A stretch of 64,000 nt of DNA. Source: Fen-178 sp963722575. GTDB taxonomy: Bacteria > Acidobacteriota > Terriglobia > Bryobacterales > Bryobacteraceae. The stretch is taken from assembly GCA_963722575.1 (NCBI GenBank), contig CAVRNR010000022.1, forward strand, positions 1,240,001 to 1,304,000, in the 5' to 3' direction. Position 1 is the first letter of the stretch. Every line of letters begins with the position of its first letter. The notes beneath the pieces are model-generated. The model searched no databases and had not been told where the DNA came from. It saw only the letters and a list, made by a program, of their open reading frames with translations. This document shows positions 1 through 8,485 of the stretch, piece by piece. The translations under genes were made by a program, and so were the position numbers.

Positions 1-440
1 GCAGGCGTCTGCTGGCCGCGCAAGACCTGCAAAGGGGGCTGCCGCAGTCCCATGTGGCCCGGAAGTTCGGGGTGAGCCGCACCACGGCGTCCCGCTGGAA
101 CCGTGCGTTGAGCGTAAAGGGACTCGAGGCTTTGCGCAAGCGGCGCGCGCCCGGGCGTCCCAACCGCCTCAACCCGGAACAGCTCAGGGGCGTGGCCGAG
201 ATCTACCGGACGGGTACGCGGGCCGCGGGCTTCGACTCGGACCGCTGGACCACGGCGCGTTTCGCGGAGGCGATCTTCCTGCGCTTCGGGGTGCGCTACG
301 ATCCCGATCACGCGGGCCGCATCATGCACCGGCTCGGCTTGCGCGAGCGCACCCGGCCGCGCAGGCAGGCGCCGGAGGTGCTCTACGCCTCGCGGTACGC
401 GCTTCTGGGCCAGCCGGAAGCCACGTCCACCGTGGCGTAA
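1..440 (+). CDS. Winged helix-turn-helix protein (IS630-type DNA-binding region), 5' end outside window
   Basis: The reading frame is open to the left edge (first full codon at base 3), so the start lies upstream; an internal GTG at 54 is not a convincing start because homologous-looking sequence (RRLLAAQDLQRG, then SHVARKFGVSRTTASRW) precedes it. The visible part is a helix-turn-helix followed by a winged region (FGVRYDPDHAGRIMHRLG), the arrangement found at the N-terminus of IS630-family transposases and in stand-alone relatives. No DDE catalytic domain follows: the frame stops about 25 residues after the wing. It is either a stand-alone wHTH protein or a truncated transposase. A function beyond DNA binding cannot be assigned. 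Confidence 0.6.
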   Translation, partial: RRLLAAQDLQRGLPQSHVARKFGVSRTTASRWNRALSVKGLEALRKRRAPGRPNRLNPEQLRGVAEIYRTGTRAAGFDSDRWTTARFAEAIFLRFGVRYDPDHAGRIMHRLGLRERTRPRRQAPEVLYASRYALLGQPEATSTVA

Positions 441-493
441 ACGTCCGCCGCACCCGGGATGGGCGGTGCCGGGTTACCATTAGTGTGCGCGGC

Positions 494-808
494 TCACGAC
501 CGGGAAATTCGACGCGCGCGCAGGAAAGAGGACACACCGTACCAGGCCATTATGAAAGTGCAGAAACCGGCCATGGCCAAACGGATCAGTTCACCCGTTC
601 CGCCTTCGGGTGCGGCTTTCATGTAATCCATGCCGTAGCGCACCGTTTTGAAGCCGAAGATCACCGCGAAGGACAAGAAAAGAAAGCCAATTACCTCATT
701 CCAGAGGGTCCGGGCGGGTTTCAGAATGGCGGGCACGATGTGCTTGACGAACTCGCGTCCGTAGCGGACTCCATGGCGGACGGTGACACGTTTCCACACG
801 CCCTCCAT
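494..808 (-). CDS. Small two-helix membrane protein of unknown function
   Basis: This 104-residue protein has a basic N-terminus (VWKRVTVRHGVRYGREFVKH) and two clear hydrophobic segments, about residues 40-58 (EVIGFLFLSFAVIFGF) and 74-92 (IRLAMAGFCTFIMAWYGV), and ends in a basic tail (RARRISRS). The charge pattern fits a two-pass inner-membrane protein with both ends in the cytoplasm. An overlapping plus-strand frame looks like a shadow: its composition is not protein-like. No recognised domain; no operon partner, since the neighbouring genes are on the other strand. Confidence 0.6.
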   Translation of the reverse strand: MEGVWKRVTVRHGVRYGREFVKHIVPAILKPARTLWNEVIGFLFLSFAVIFGFKTVRYGMDYMKAAPEGGTGELIRLAMAGFCTFIMAWYGVSSFLRARRISRS

Positions 809-994
809 GGTAACAAACCTGCGATAGCGGTAGTTTTGCTATGGAATATGGCCCGTAAATTGCGGATATAAGTACTGAGTCCGCTTGTGCAGCGGAGCGG
901 CGTCCATTACAATCGGAACGAGTGGATGCGGACCCATGGGTGGAACGTCGGTTGCGTCCGGCGCATCCATTAAGAGGTAAGAGGGAGTAACTCT

Positions 995-1303
995 GTGGAA
1001 GAGCCATTGAAGCACCTGATGCAGGAACTGGGAAACGCGATCAACGATTCCCTTTCCGAGTCCGACCGGATCGCGGAGGCGATCGGCGAGATCAAGAGAG
1101 CCGGTTACGACGTTTTCCTGGTTTTGGAGGCGACGATCGGCTTCAACCGGAGGGACGACAACAGCACCGACGAGGAACCCGAGATCGAGGTGACCGAGGA
1201 GCCTAGACGGGGTTTCGAAACCACCGGCAAGATCAAGTTCACCACGCAGGACCACCGTTTTTTGCGCGCTCTCAAGATTGCGGTGGATGACGAGAACCGC
1301 TGA
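995..1303 (+). CDS. Hypothetical acidic protein
   Basis: This 102-residue protein starts at GTG 995, supported by a purine-rich ribosome binding stretch (AAGAGGTAAGAGGGAG, 973-988) at suitable spacing. The N-terminal half is predicted helical (PLKHLMQELGNAINDSLSES) and is followed by an alternating segment (GYDVFLVLEATIGF) and an acidic linker (NSTDEEPEIEVTEE). No catalytic motif or membrane segment is visible. It lies alone between two minus-strand genes. Function unknown. Confidence 0.65.
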   Translation: MEEPLKHLMQELGNAINDSLSESDRIAEAIGEIKRAGYDVFLVLEATIGFNRRDDNSTDEEPEIEVTEEPRRGFETTGKIKFTTQDHRFLRALKIAVDDENR

Positions 1304-1317
1304 TCGCGCGAAGCGGA

Positions 1318-2370
1318 TCAGCCCAGCACCTCCCGATAGACGTCCCAGGTTTCGCGAACCGCTTTCTCCCAGGTGAAGAGGCGCGCCCGTGCCATGCCGC
1401 GCGCGGCCAAGTCCCGCCTCAAATCCTCTTTCCCAGCTAACAGGCGCAGTGCCATGCCGAGGGCATCGGTGTCTCCCGGCTCGACCAGGACCGCGGCGTC
1501 GCCGGCCACTTCAGGGAGCGCCGAGCGGTTGGATGCGACCACCGGAGTCCCCGCCGCCATGGCTTCCAGCACCGGCATTCCGAAGCCTTCGTCGAGCGAT
1601 GGGAACGCGAAAATCATGGCCCGGGAGTACCACCGGGCGAGCTCGTCCGGTGAGACGTAGCCAAGAATCGAGATGCGGTCGCGCGCGGGGCTTCGTTCGA
1701 TGCGCGCGAGAATGTCCGCCGAACCGTATCCGAAGGAGCCGGCCAGCACCAGCCGCCAGCCGGGTTCGAGGGTTTCGAAGGCTTCCACCAGGCGCGCGAT
1801 GTTCTTACGCTTCTGGATGGCGCCCACGTTCAAGACCACCTTTTCGCGGGCGGCGGGGAGATAGGGAAGGTCGCGAACACCGTGGTGGACCACGCGGACC
1901 TTCGAGGCGTCCACGCCAAGCAAGGAGACCACCGCGTTCCCGGTGAACGCGGAAACCGCGATGATGGCGGCCGAGCGCTGGGCCGCGTCGCGGGCCTGGG
2001 CGGCGAAGCGCGCACGGAATTCCTCGGTGGAGTACTCGCCGGTGAGGACGAATAGATCGTGGAATGTGGCGATGGCGCGCCGCAAGGGGATTCGTGGCAG
2101 GCGCTGGTTCAGGCCATGAAAGAGATCGGCTGCGCGCGGACCGAACGGCTCGGCGAGCAGTCGCCGCCGGGCATTGGGCGGGAGCGGAGAGGCCCGGGAG
2201 CGCCAGTAGCGGTGCGGCCGGTAGCAGAAATCGAAGCGCGCTTCCGGATGGGAGACAGCCAGACCGCGCAGCATCTCGTGCGAATAAAGGCCGACGCCGG
2301 AGAGGTCGCCTCCCACGCTATAGGTGGCATCCAAGGCAATTCTGGGCGATTCGCCCAAGAAATCGGACAT
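1318..2370 (-). CDS. Glycosyltransferase family 4 (GT-B fold, mannosyltransferase-like)
   Basis: A 350-residue cytoplasmic GT-B enzyme expected to transfer a sugar from an NDP/GDP donor to a glycan or lipid-linked acceptor. It shows ALDATYSVGGDLSGVGLYS at the N-terminus (typical of GT4 enzymes acting in exopolysaccharide or O-antigen synthesis), the linker motif VLNVGAIQKRKNIARLVEAF opening the donor domain, and the retaining-GT4 signature FPSLDEGFGMPVLEAMAAG with the E-x7-E glutamates. I chose Met at 2370 (MSDFLGES) because the 11 extra upstream residues possible from 2403 are read through an intergenic repeat (2395-2418). It lies 52 bp downstream of the sigma-54 regulator gene on the same strand. 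Donor and acceptor are unknown. Confidence 0.85.
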   Translation of the reverse strand: MSDFLGESPRIALDATYSVGGDLSGVGLYSHEMLRGLAVSHPEARFDFCYRPHRYWRSRASPLPPNARRRLLAEPFGPRAADLFHGLNQRLPRIPLRRAIATFHDLFVLTGEYSTEEFRARFAAQARDAAQRSAAIIAVSAFTGNAVVSLLGVDASKVRVVHHGVRDLPYLPAAREKVVLNVGAIQKRKNIARLVEAFETLEPGWRLVLAGSFGYGSADILARIERSPARDRISILGYVSPDELARWYSRAMIFAFPSLDEGFGMPVLEAMAAGTPVVASNRSALPEVAGDAAVLVEPGDTDALGMALRLLAGKEDLRRDLAARGMARARLFTWEKAVRETWDVYREVLG

Positions 2371-2394
2371 AGATCTTTTGTTTCCGCCGAGAAC

Positions 2395-2418
2395 GTGGGG
2401 CATGCTTTAGCTTGCCCA
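2395..2418 (+). repeat. Solitary copy of a 24-bp repeat arm
   Basis: The 24 bases beginning GTGGGGCATGC and ending AGCTTGCCCA are identical to one arm of the long palindrome at 4589-4642. Here only one arm is present, in the gap between the sigma-54 regulator and the glycosyltransferase. Confidence 0.8.
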
Positions 2419-2422
2419 GCCG

Positions 2423-3430
2423 CTACAGTCCGTATTCTTTCACTTTTCGGTACAGAGTGGTACGGCCGATGCGCAGGAGGCGGGCGGCCTTGGCGCGCTC
2501 TCCGTTGGTGGCGGCCAGCGCGCTGGCGATCGCCTGCTTTTCGCTCTCGGGGATGGAAATGACCGGCGATTTGGGAGCGAGGGCGAAGTAGGGCATCCCC
2601 GCCTCGCCATCCGGGTCCGCTACAGCGCCGGACAGGCTCCGCAACCCGCAGGACGCGCGCTGGTATTGCAGGGCGGAGGGCAGGTCGGCCATTTGCCACG
2701 CGCCTTCGGAGTGAAGCGCGGCCATGCGGTCCAGGCAGTGCTGTAACTCGCGGACGTTGCCGGGCCAATCGTAGGCCAGGAGCGTTGCCAGAAGCTCTTC
2801 GCCAAAACGGAACGCGGGCAAGCCCGAGGCATGCCCGGCGTCAAGGAAGTGATCGATGAGCAGCGGGATATCCTGCTTGTGTTCGCGCAGGGGCGGCAGG
2901 TGAACCACCACCACGTTGAGGCGATAGAAGAGATCCTGGCGAAAACGGCCGGCGGCCACCTCCGCCCGGAGGTCGCGATGGGTGGCGGCCACGATCCGCA
3001 GATCGACCTTGCGCCAGCGCAAAGCGCCGACGGCGCGGAACTCGCCTTCCTGGATGAGCCGGAGCAGCTTGACCTGCATCTCGAGCGGGAGATCGCCGAT
3101 TTCATCGAAGAAGGCAGTGCCGCCGTCGGCCAGCTCGACCAGTCCCTTCTTGTTCTCGACGGCGCCGCTGAAAGCGCCCTTGACGTGGCCGAACAACTCG
3201 CTTTCCATGAGCGTGCCCACCAGCGAGCCGCAGTCGATGGGGACGAACTCACCGCGCGGGTTGGCGTTGTGCACGGCCCGCGCCACCACCTCTTTGCCCG
3301 TGCCGCTCTCGCCCAGCAGCAGCACCGAGAGCCGGTTGCGCGAGACCTTCGTAATAAGCCGCCGGAGGGCGCTGATCTGCGGCGACTGGCCCACCAGATC
3401 GTGAGCGCAGCCCGTCGCGAGCCGATTCAT
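2423..3430 (-). CDS. Sigma-54-dependent transcriptional activator (AAA+ and Fis-type HTH), no receiver domain
   Basis: A 335-residue bacterial enhancer-binding protein that uses ATP to remodel sigma-54 RNA polymerase. It begins almost directly with the AAA+ domain: Walker A GESGTGKE (about 40-47), the sigma-54 contact loop as GAFSGA (85-90) instead of the usual GAFTGA, Walker B GGTAFFDEIGD (103-113), and sensor/arginine region FRQDLFYRLNVVVVHLPPLR. The C-terminus has a Fis-type helix-turn-helix (NGERAKAARLLRIGRTTLYRKVKEYG). With no N-terminal receiver, GAF or PAS domain, control must come from a partner protein or expression level. The glycosyltransferase follows on the same strand and could be a target, but no -24/-12 promoter was identified. 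Confidence 0.92.
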   Translation of the reverse strand: MNRLATGCAHDLVGQSPQISALRRLITKVSRNRLSVLLLGESGTGKEVVARAVHNANPRGEFVPIDCGSLVGTLMESELFGHVKGAFSGAVENKKGLVELADGGTAFFDEIGDLPLEMQVKLLRLIQEGEFRAVGALRWRKVDLRIVAATHRDLRAEVAAGRFRQDLFYRLNVVVVHLPPLREHKQDIPLLIDHFLDAGHASGLPAFRFGEELLATLLAYDWPGNVRELQHCLDRMAALHSEGAWQMADLPSALQYQRASCGLRSLSGAVADPDGEAGMPYFALAPKSPVISIPESEKQAIASALAATNGERAKAARLLRIGRTTLYRKVKEYGL

Positions 3431-3442
3431 GGGACACCTCGA

Positions 3443-4117
3443 CTACCTAGAATCAACTCGTACAACGAAGGCCGCAGATTTCTCACCTAATTCTTTACGA
3501 ATCCGCGCGGCCAGGCCGTTGGCGCCCTCCTCGGTGGCCTCCGAGCCGGCCACCACCCGCCACAAATCTGGGCTATCCGCGCGCTGGACCAGGCGCGCCG
3601 AGCCGTAGCGGGACTCCATTTCGGCGCGCAGGCGCTCGGCGTTGGCGCGATCGCGGAACGCGCCCACCTGAACCGCGAAGACGGCGGGTGGCACGTAATC
3701 GGGCGTGCGAATCACCTCCAGGCGAACGCGGGCGATGCCCGGACCGAGCATGTCGATGGCGCGCGCGGCAGCGTGCGAGAGATCGATAATGCGGCCTTCG
3801 ACAAAGGGGCCGCGATCATTAATGCGCACTTCCACGGTCTTGCTATTGTCGAGGTTGACCACCCGGAGCCAGGTGTCGAAGGGGAGAGTGCGGTGGGCGG
3901 CGGTGAGCTTCTCCATGTCGTAGATCTCGCCATTGGCGGCACGCCGGCCGTGGTAAGGGTGGCCGTACCAACTGGCCATGCCGGTCTCGGTGTGGCCCGG
4001 TTGGGGCGCGGCCGATGGCGCCGGCGGTGGCGGCGTCGGCCGGGCGTGCTTCCTGTGCGCGCAGCCGGCCAGCAGGATGGCCACTAGCGCAATCGCAAAC
4101 GAAAATCGTAGGTACAT
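3443..4117 (-). CDS. rlpA: RlpA-family septal ring lytic transglycosylase lipoprotein with SPOR domain
   Basis: A 224-residue predicted lipoprotein. The signal peptide ends in the lipobox LLAGC (about 16-20), followed by a Pro-rich linker. The double-psi beta-barrel domain follows (GMASWYGHPYHGRRAANGE, AAHRTLPFDTWLRVVNL, VRINDRGPFVEGRIIDLS), retaining the RlpA surface motifs including the His and Asp of the catalytic site. A C-terminal SPOR domain (VFAVQVGAFRDRANAERL through residue 222) would bind denuded septal peptidoglycan. The family cleaves naked glycan strands at the division site. It is followed after 12 bp by the sigma-54 activator on the same strand. Confidence 0.9.
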   Translation of the reverse strand: MYLRFSFAIALVAILLAGCAHRKHARPTPPPPAPSAAPQPGHTETGMASWYGHPYHGRRAANGEIYDMEKLTAAHRTLPFDTWLRVVNLDNSKTVEVRINDRGPFVEGRIIDLSHAAARAIDMLGPGIARVRLEVIRTPDYVPPAVFAVQVGAFRDRANAERLRAEMESRYGSARLVQRADSPDLWRVVAGSEATEEGANGLAARIRKELGEKSAAFVVRVDSR

Positions 4118-4181
4118 GTTTACTGGGGACTTAAGTCATCTTATCGTAAAGGAGGCGGGTTCAGCCGCCGATAGAGCAAGT

Positions 4182-4523
4182 ATGCAGGAACGGCGCACGG
4201 AGATTCGCATGTTATGCGCAGACATGGTGGAGGTCTGCTGGCGGGATCAGGCGGGCAGGACGTGGAAGGCCACGGGCCTTCTGGAGGATATCTCGGCGTG
4301 CGGCGCCTGCCTGCAAATGGAAACGGCCGTGCCGCTGGAAGCGGAGATCCATTGGGAATCTCCCCAGCAGGCATTTACCGGGCGCGTGCGGTATTGCGAG
4401 TACCGGGAGATCGGATACTTTGTCGGGGTGGAATTCGAACCGGAATCGAGATGGTCGAAGGAGACGTACCGGCCGCAGCACTTGTTGGATTTGCAGCAGT
4501 TGATCAAACGCGTAAGAAAGTAA
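4182..4523 (+). CDS. PilZ domain protein (cyclic di-GMP receptor)
   Basis: A single-domain protein of 113 residues with both c-di-GMP binding signatures: RxxxR (RTEIR near the N-terminus) and D-x-S-x-x-G (DISACG, about 38-43), followed by the beta-barrel strands (CLQMETAVPLEAEI, FTGRVRYCEY, GYFVGVEFEPES). The C-terminal extension (LLDLQQLIKRVRK) is helical and basic. ATG 4182 is preferred because it lies just before the RxxxR motif. A longer in-frame start at 4116 is possible, and an AAAGGAGG at 4147-4154 is badly placed for either start. It would act as a c-di-GMP effector; the partner is unknown. Confidence 0.85.
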   Translation: MQERRTEIRMLCADMVEVCWRDQAGRTWKATGLLEDISACGACLQMETAVPLEAEIHWESPQQAFTGRVRYCEYREIGYFVGVEFEPESRWSKETYRPQHLLDLQQLIKRVRK

Positions 4524-4533
4524 GCCTCGCTCC

Positions 4534-4576
4534 CTTACGGGCGCGCCTCCGAACGCATCGGAGCCGCGACCGTAAG
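4534..4576 (+). repeat. Imperfect palindrome after the PilZ gene (repeat family B)
   Basis: Arms of 17 bp (4534-4550 and 4560-4576) pair with two mismatches around a 9-nt loop. The arm sequence (CTTACGG-CGCG-CTCC pattern) is closely related to the palindrome at 48384-48447, defining a dispersed intergenic repeat family. It could also act as a transcription terminator for the PilZ gene. Confidence 0.7.
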
Positions 4577-4588
4577 AAGCCTGAAGAA

Positions 4589-4642
4589 ATGGGCAAGCTA
4601 AAGCATGCCCCACCAAGGTGGGGCATGCTTTAGCTTGCCCAT
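4589..4642 (+). repeat. 54-bp perfect palindrome (repeat family A)
   Basis: Perfect 26-bp arms (4589-4614 and 4617-4642) flank two adenines. Each arm contains the 24-bp unit also found alone at 2395-2418. It lies between the convergent PilZ and GH88 genes, where a cruciform or RNA hairpin could terminate transcription from both sides. Confidence 0.9.
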
Positions 4643-4695
4643 TGCCCGCTTGCGGGCGATTCTGTCACAGCTTTTCAGAGAGCGGCTGGCACGTT

Positions 4696-6027
4696 TCACG
4701 GCCAGAACTTGAGGTACGGCTTGTTCTCGATCCAGCGCAGAAGGTATAGGCCCACCTCCCGCGCATGATAATCGCCCCACATCGAAGATTCCCCCGCCGG
4801 CACGCGTCCCCCTTCGGGAACCGCGTCCCACCCGTTCGGCCGGTGATACACCGAGTGCAGAATGAGCCCCTGATGCTGGCCGCCGGCGCTCAGATAGGGC
4901 TCGTCGAAAAGCGTGTTGCAAACCGCCAGGCCGGCTTGCCAGTACCGGTCGTCGTCGAGACGGCGGCCTAGCCGCAGCAGCCCCTGTGCGGCAATCGCGG
5001 CCGCCGAGCTGTCAACCGGCTCGTAGGCATTGAACGGGTCCGCCGCTTTGGCGCGCCAGTCGCCCAATTGCGCCAGGCCGGCCGCGCCCGTGTCCCAATA
5101 AGGAATGCCATCGGGCGGGGTATTCTGGATGTAGAAATCGCACGTGGCGCGGGCGGCTCTTTCGAGCATTTCGGTTACGCCCGGCTGGTCGGGCAGCGTA
5201 TCGAAGAACTCCAGTTGCTCGGCGAAACCGCACATGGCCCACGCCAGGCCGCGCGTCCAGGTGCTGAACGGCGAGTAGCCCTGCTGCGAATTGGGACAGC
5301 GGTAACTGCCGTCGTTGATGTTGAAGATGCTTTCGTGGGCCACCCTGCCGCGAACGTCATAGATGTCGCGGCCCTCGCCGTAATAAACGGCGTACTTCGC
5401 CGTGGCGCGCGCGTGATCGATCAGCCGGTCAAGCAGCGAGACGCTGCGATCGCCCTCGCCCATCAGCGCGTGGCCCAGCAGGTGCCCGACCGCCAGCGCG
5501 CGCAGCGTGCGAATGGTATCCACGAACAGCGAATGCGGCCCGTTGAAGGAATAGATGTAGCCGCCGCCATCGGCGGTCCGCGACCAGCGCGCGGCCTGCA
5601 CCGCGCCGGAACATTTCAACGCCAACTCGTAGTAGCTGCGTTCCCACTGGTTCCCGGGGATGCGCCCTTCGGCCATCAGGCGAAGCAGGTTTCCGTAGGT
5701 GCTGATATTGTTGAAGCCGTGGTCGTGAACGCCGGTGTGGGTGAGGTGCGGCGCCATGAGCGAGACGGTTCGATCGCGGCCGATTTCGAGGAACTCGCGC
5801 TCGCCGGTGGCGTCGAACTGGAGGATGGCCGCGCCGAACTGGAAGCCCTGCGTCCACTCGGTCCAGCCGCGGCTGGTGTACTGCCCGTGAACGGTAAAGA
5901 CCGGGGCGCCCCGGGCGGGCGACCAGGACTTCTCGAGGGAGCGGATCTTGGCGGCCGAAAGATCGAACAGCCGGTGCAGCTTGGGCGCGAGAGCGGCCGG
6001 CGTGAGATCGGATCGCAAGTGGACCAT
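4696..6027 (-). CDS. Glycoside hydrolase family 88-like unsaturated glucuronyl/galacturonyl hydrolase
   Basis: A 443-residue (alpha/alpha)6-barrel protein without an obvious signal peptide, so probably cytoplasmic. Conserved stretches match GH88: TEWTQGFQFGAAIL, THTGVHDHGFNNISTYGN (candidate catalytic Asp in VHDHGF), IFNINDGSYRCPNSQQGYS and STWTRGLAWAMCGFAEQL. GH88 enzymes hydrate the 4,5-double bond of unsaturated uronic acids left by polysaccharide lyases and release the sugar. This fits downstream of the lyases elsewhere in the window (PL22-like at 13.9 kb, PL26-like and lyase-like genes at 51-62 kb). It stands alone on its strand. Confidence 0.85.
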   Translation of the reverse strand: MVHLRSDLTPAALAPKLHRLFDLSAAKIRSLEKSWSPARGAPVFTVHGQYTSRGWTEWTQGFQFGAAILQFDATGEREFLEIGRDRTVSLMAPHLTHTGVHDHGFNNISTYGNLLRLMAEGRIPGNQWERSYYELALKCSGAVQAARWSRTADGGGYIYSFNGPHSLFVDTIRTLRALAVGHLLGHALMGEGDRSVSLLDRLIDHARATAKYAVYYGEGRDIYDVRGRVAHESIFNINDGSYRCPNSQQGYSPFSTWTRGLAWAMCGFAEQLEFFDTLPDQPGVTEMLERAARATCDFYIQNTPPDGIPYWDTGAAGLAQLGDWRAKAADPFNAYEPVDSSAAAIAAQGLLRLGRRLDDDRYWQAGLAVCNTLFDEPYLSAGGQHQGLILHSVYHRPNGWDAVPEGGRVPAGESSMWGDYHAREVGLYLLRWIENKPYLKFWP

Positions 6028-6295
6028 TCATAGCAATCTTAACCTGCTCGCGTCCGCCACTACTCGACGGGTACAACCGCGTCTACGCATCTGGCGTCCT
6101 GGCACTGCCCAACGTGTCGCCGCCTTGGTCGTGGCCGCTTGGTACCGTCGCACCATCTTGCATGCGGTGTGGCCGGGACTTTGTTGGTGGCAAGCGGTGC
6201 GGCGGAGGGGGCAACGTCCCCTGCGTCGTGAAGTGTTCGACCGGATCGTCGCTCAGCATTTCCCGGCTCCCGCGATATTGCATCCTTATCCATTG
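6028..6295. other. Left flank of the IS21 element, no gene recognised
   Basis: The 268 bases between the GH88 start and the left end of the insertion element give only frames with non-protein-like composition on both strands. If the IS were removed, this stretch would join the gene-free 8807-9387 region, making about 850 bp of original intergenic or degraded sequence. Confidence 0.5.
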
Positions 6296-6389
6296 TGTCA
6301 CCGCCGGTGCAATAATCCCCATATCGCCGGTTGAATTTTCCCCACCCCTGACAGGGGGTCTAGCCGGCATCGACTCTGGAATAGAGGAG

Positions 6390-7646
6390 GTGCCGAACCT
6401 GTTGAGGGCGAGGGAAGTGAACGATTTTGCAGAGCTGAAGCGAGAAGGACTCAGCATCCAGGCGATCAGTTCGGTGACGGGCTTCGATCGCAAGACCGTG
6501 CGCAAGTATCTGCTGATACCGGATGAGATTCCGGGGTACGGACCGCGGCCGGCGGCGGCGAGCAAACTGGACGGGTTCAAGCCGTATCTGGAAGAACGAT
6601 TGAAGGCTGGCGTGTGGAACGCGGCGGTCCTGCTGCGGGAGTTGCGGCAGCGGAGCTACACAGGGGGCTACACGATTTTGAAGGACTGGCTGCAGCCGCA
6701 GCGGGAGGCGGCGGGCGCCGTGGCGGTGCGGCGGTTCGAGACGCCGCCGGGGCGGCAGGCGCAAGTGGATTGGGGTCACCTGGGGAGCTTGGAGTTGGAC
6801 AGCATCGAGCGGCAGTTGTGGGGCTTCACCTTCACGCTGGGCTACAGCCGGATGATGATGGCGGAGGCGGCGCTGAACCAGAAGTTGGGGACGTTGCTGC
6901 GGATGCACGAAGAGGCGTTCCGGCAACTGGGCGGCGTGCCGGAGGAGATTCTGTACGACCGGATGAAGACGGTCTGGCAGGAGATCGACGAGCGGGGCGA
7001 GGTGGTCTGGAACCCTGTGTTTCTGGACTTCTCGCGCTACTGGGGTTTCACGCCGCGGCTGTGCCGGCCGTATCGCGCGCAGACCAAGGGCAAGGTGGAA
7101 TCAGGAGTGAAGTACGTCCGGCGAAACTTCCTATGCGGGTTGCAGGGGCGAGAGCCCGACAGCATGGAGGACTTCAACAACCAGCTCCGGCAGTGGGTTT
7201 GGAACGTGGCCAACCAGCGTGTGCATGGGACCACGCACGAGATCGTGATGGCGCGCTGGGATGGCGACCAGATGGCCCTGCAACCGCTGCACGGACGAGC
7301 GCCGTATCCGTTCGCCGATGAGGAGTTGCGCAAGGTGGCGCGGGACGCGTTCGTGTCCTGGCAGGGGAGCCGGTACTCGGTGCCCTGGATCTACGCGGGC
7401 AAAGAGGTCTGGGTGCGCGAAGGCGACGGCGGAGTCGAGGTGCATTACGGCGCCGAGCGAATCGCGGCGCATGCGCCGGCCGCGCGGAAGCACGTGATCG
7501 TGCGGGACCCCGAGCATCACGAAGGAATCCCGCTGGGGGCGCGGCAGGATCGCAAGACGCTGGTGCATATCCGGCAGACCGCGCCGGTAGTGGAGGTCAG
7601 GCCCCTGGCCGCCTATGAGAGCGTGGCGGCGGGAGGCGCGCTATGA
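6390..7646 (+). CDS. istA: IS21 transposase IstA
   Basis: About 418 residues from GTG 6390; TTG 6402 is an equally possible start and is better spaced from the AGGAGG at 6385-6390. The N-terminal helix-turn-helix (ELKREGLSIQAISSVTGF, then DRKTVRKYL) binds the element ends. The DDE core is visible as RQAQVDWGHLG (Asp), EEILYDRMKTV (Asp) and TKGKVESGVKYVRR (Glu). The frame is open much further upstream, but that extension runs across the inverted repeat and is not protein-like. The stop overlaps the istB start by 4 bp (ATGA), indicating translational coupling. Confidence 0.95.
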   Translation: MPNLLRAREVNDFAELKREGLSIQAISSVTGFDRKTVRKYLLIPDEIPGYGPRPAAASKLDGFKPYLEERLKAGVWNAAVLLRELRQRSYTGGYTILKDWLQPQREAAGAVAVRRFETPPGRQAQVDWGHLGSLELDSIERQLWGFTFTLGYSRMMMAEAALNQKLGTLLRMHEEAFRQLGGVPEEILYDRMKTVWQEIDERGEVVWNPVFLDFSRYWGFTPRLCRPYRAQTKGKVESGVKYVRRNFLCGLQGREPDSMEDFNNQLRQWVWNVANQRVHGTTHEIVMARWDGDQMALQPLHGRAPYPFADEELRKVARDAFVSWQGSRYSVPWIYAGKEVWVREGDGGVEVHYGAERIAAHAPAARKHVIVRDPEHHEGIPLGARQDRKTLVHIRQTAPVVEVRPLAAYESVAAGGAL

Positions 7647-8485
7647 CCGCCATCGAGCAACTGCAAGAGATCTTGAGCGGTCTGGGGCTGACGGCCCTCG
7701 AAGCGCGTTTGGAAGGGTTGTTGGAACAAGCGGCGAAGAAGGAGCCCAGCTACGGCGATTTTCTGCTGGAGGTGCTGACCACGGAATCCGACGCCCGGCG
7801 ACAGCGGTATCTCAAGACCCGGCTGCAACTGGCGCATCTGCCGTACCAGAAGACCTTCGACCAGTTTGACTTCAGCTTTCAGCCGTCGATTGACGAGCGG
7901 CAGATCCGCGAACTGCGGACGCTACGGTTTGTCCACGAGGCCAGCAACGTGATCCTGCTGGGGCCGCCGGGCGTGGGCAAGACTCACTTGGCGGTGGCGC
8001 TGGCGGAGGCGGCGATCCGCGCCGGTCAGGCGGCGTATTTCATGACAGCGCACGACCTGGTGGATGATTTGGGCCGGGCGTACCGGGAAGGGCGGTTGGA
8101 CCGGCGCATGAAGGTGTACCTGGCGCCGAAGGTTCTGATCATCGATGAGATGGGGTATCTGCCGCTGGACGAGCTAGGGGCGACGATCTTTTTCCAGTTG
8201 GTGAGCGCCCGGTACGAGCGCGGCAGCATCATCCTGACCTCGAACAAGAGCTATGGCGATTGGGGCGGAATCTTCGGCGACCCGATCATCGCCACGGCGA
8301 TTCTGGACCGGCTGCTGCATCACTCCACGACGATCAACATCCGCGGAGAGAGCTACCGTCTGAAGGATCGCCGTCGAGCGGGGCTACTGGCCAAGCCCGA
8401 GGATCAGCAAGTCGGGGCGGCCACTCTGGCGCCTCCTGCCGCTGGCGCCCCGAACCATCGTGGAAAGCGGGGGGCTTCGTTATGA
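7643..8485 (+). CDS. istB: IS21 helper ATPase IstB
   Basis: A 280-residue AAA+ ATPase (DnaC/DnaA-like clade) that regulates target choice and activates IstA. Walker A is GPPGVGKTH, Walker B VLIIDEMGYLPL, and sensor 1 the following IILTSNKSY. The N-terminal IstB domain (RRQRYLKTRLQLAHLPYQKT) is present. The Ala/Pro-rich last 30 residues are unusual for the family and may be disordered. It overlaps istA by 4 bp. Confidence 0.96.
   Translation: MTAIEQLQEILSGLGLTALEARLEGLLEQAAKKEPSYGDFLLEVLTTESDARRQRYLKTRLQLAHLPYQKTFDQFDFSFQPSIDERQIRELRTLRFVHEASNVILLGPPGVGKTHLAVALAEAAIRAGQAAYFMTAHDLVDDLGRAYREGRLDRRMKVYLAPKVLIIDEMGYLPLDELGATIFFQLVSARYERGSIILTSNKSYGDWGGIFGDPIIATAILDRLLHHSTTINIRGESYRLKDRRRAGLLAKPEDQQVGAATLAPPAAGAPNHRGKRGASL

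Noticed and set aside
5068..6033. 321-codon plus-strand frame opposite the GH88 gene
   Set aside because: Antisense shadow without motifs or ribosome binding site; the GH88 frame has clear family motifs.
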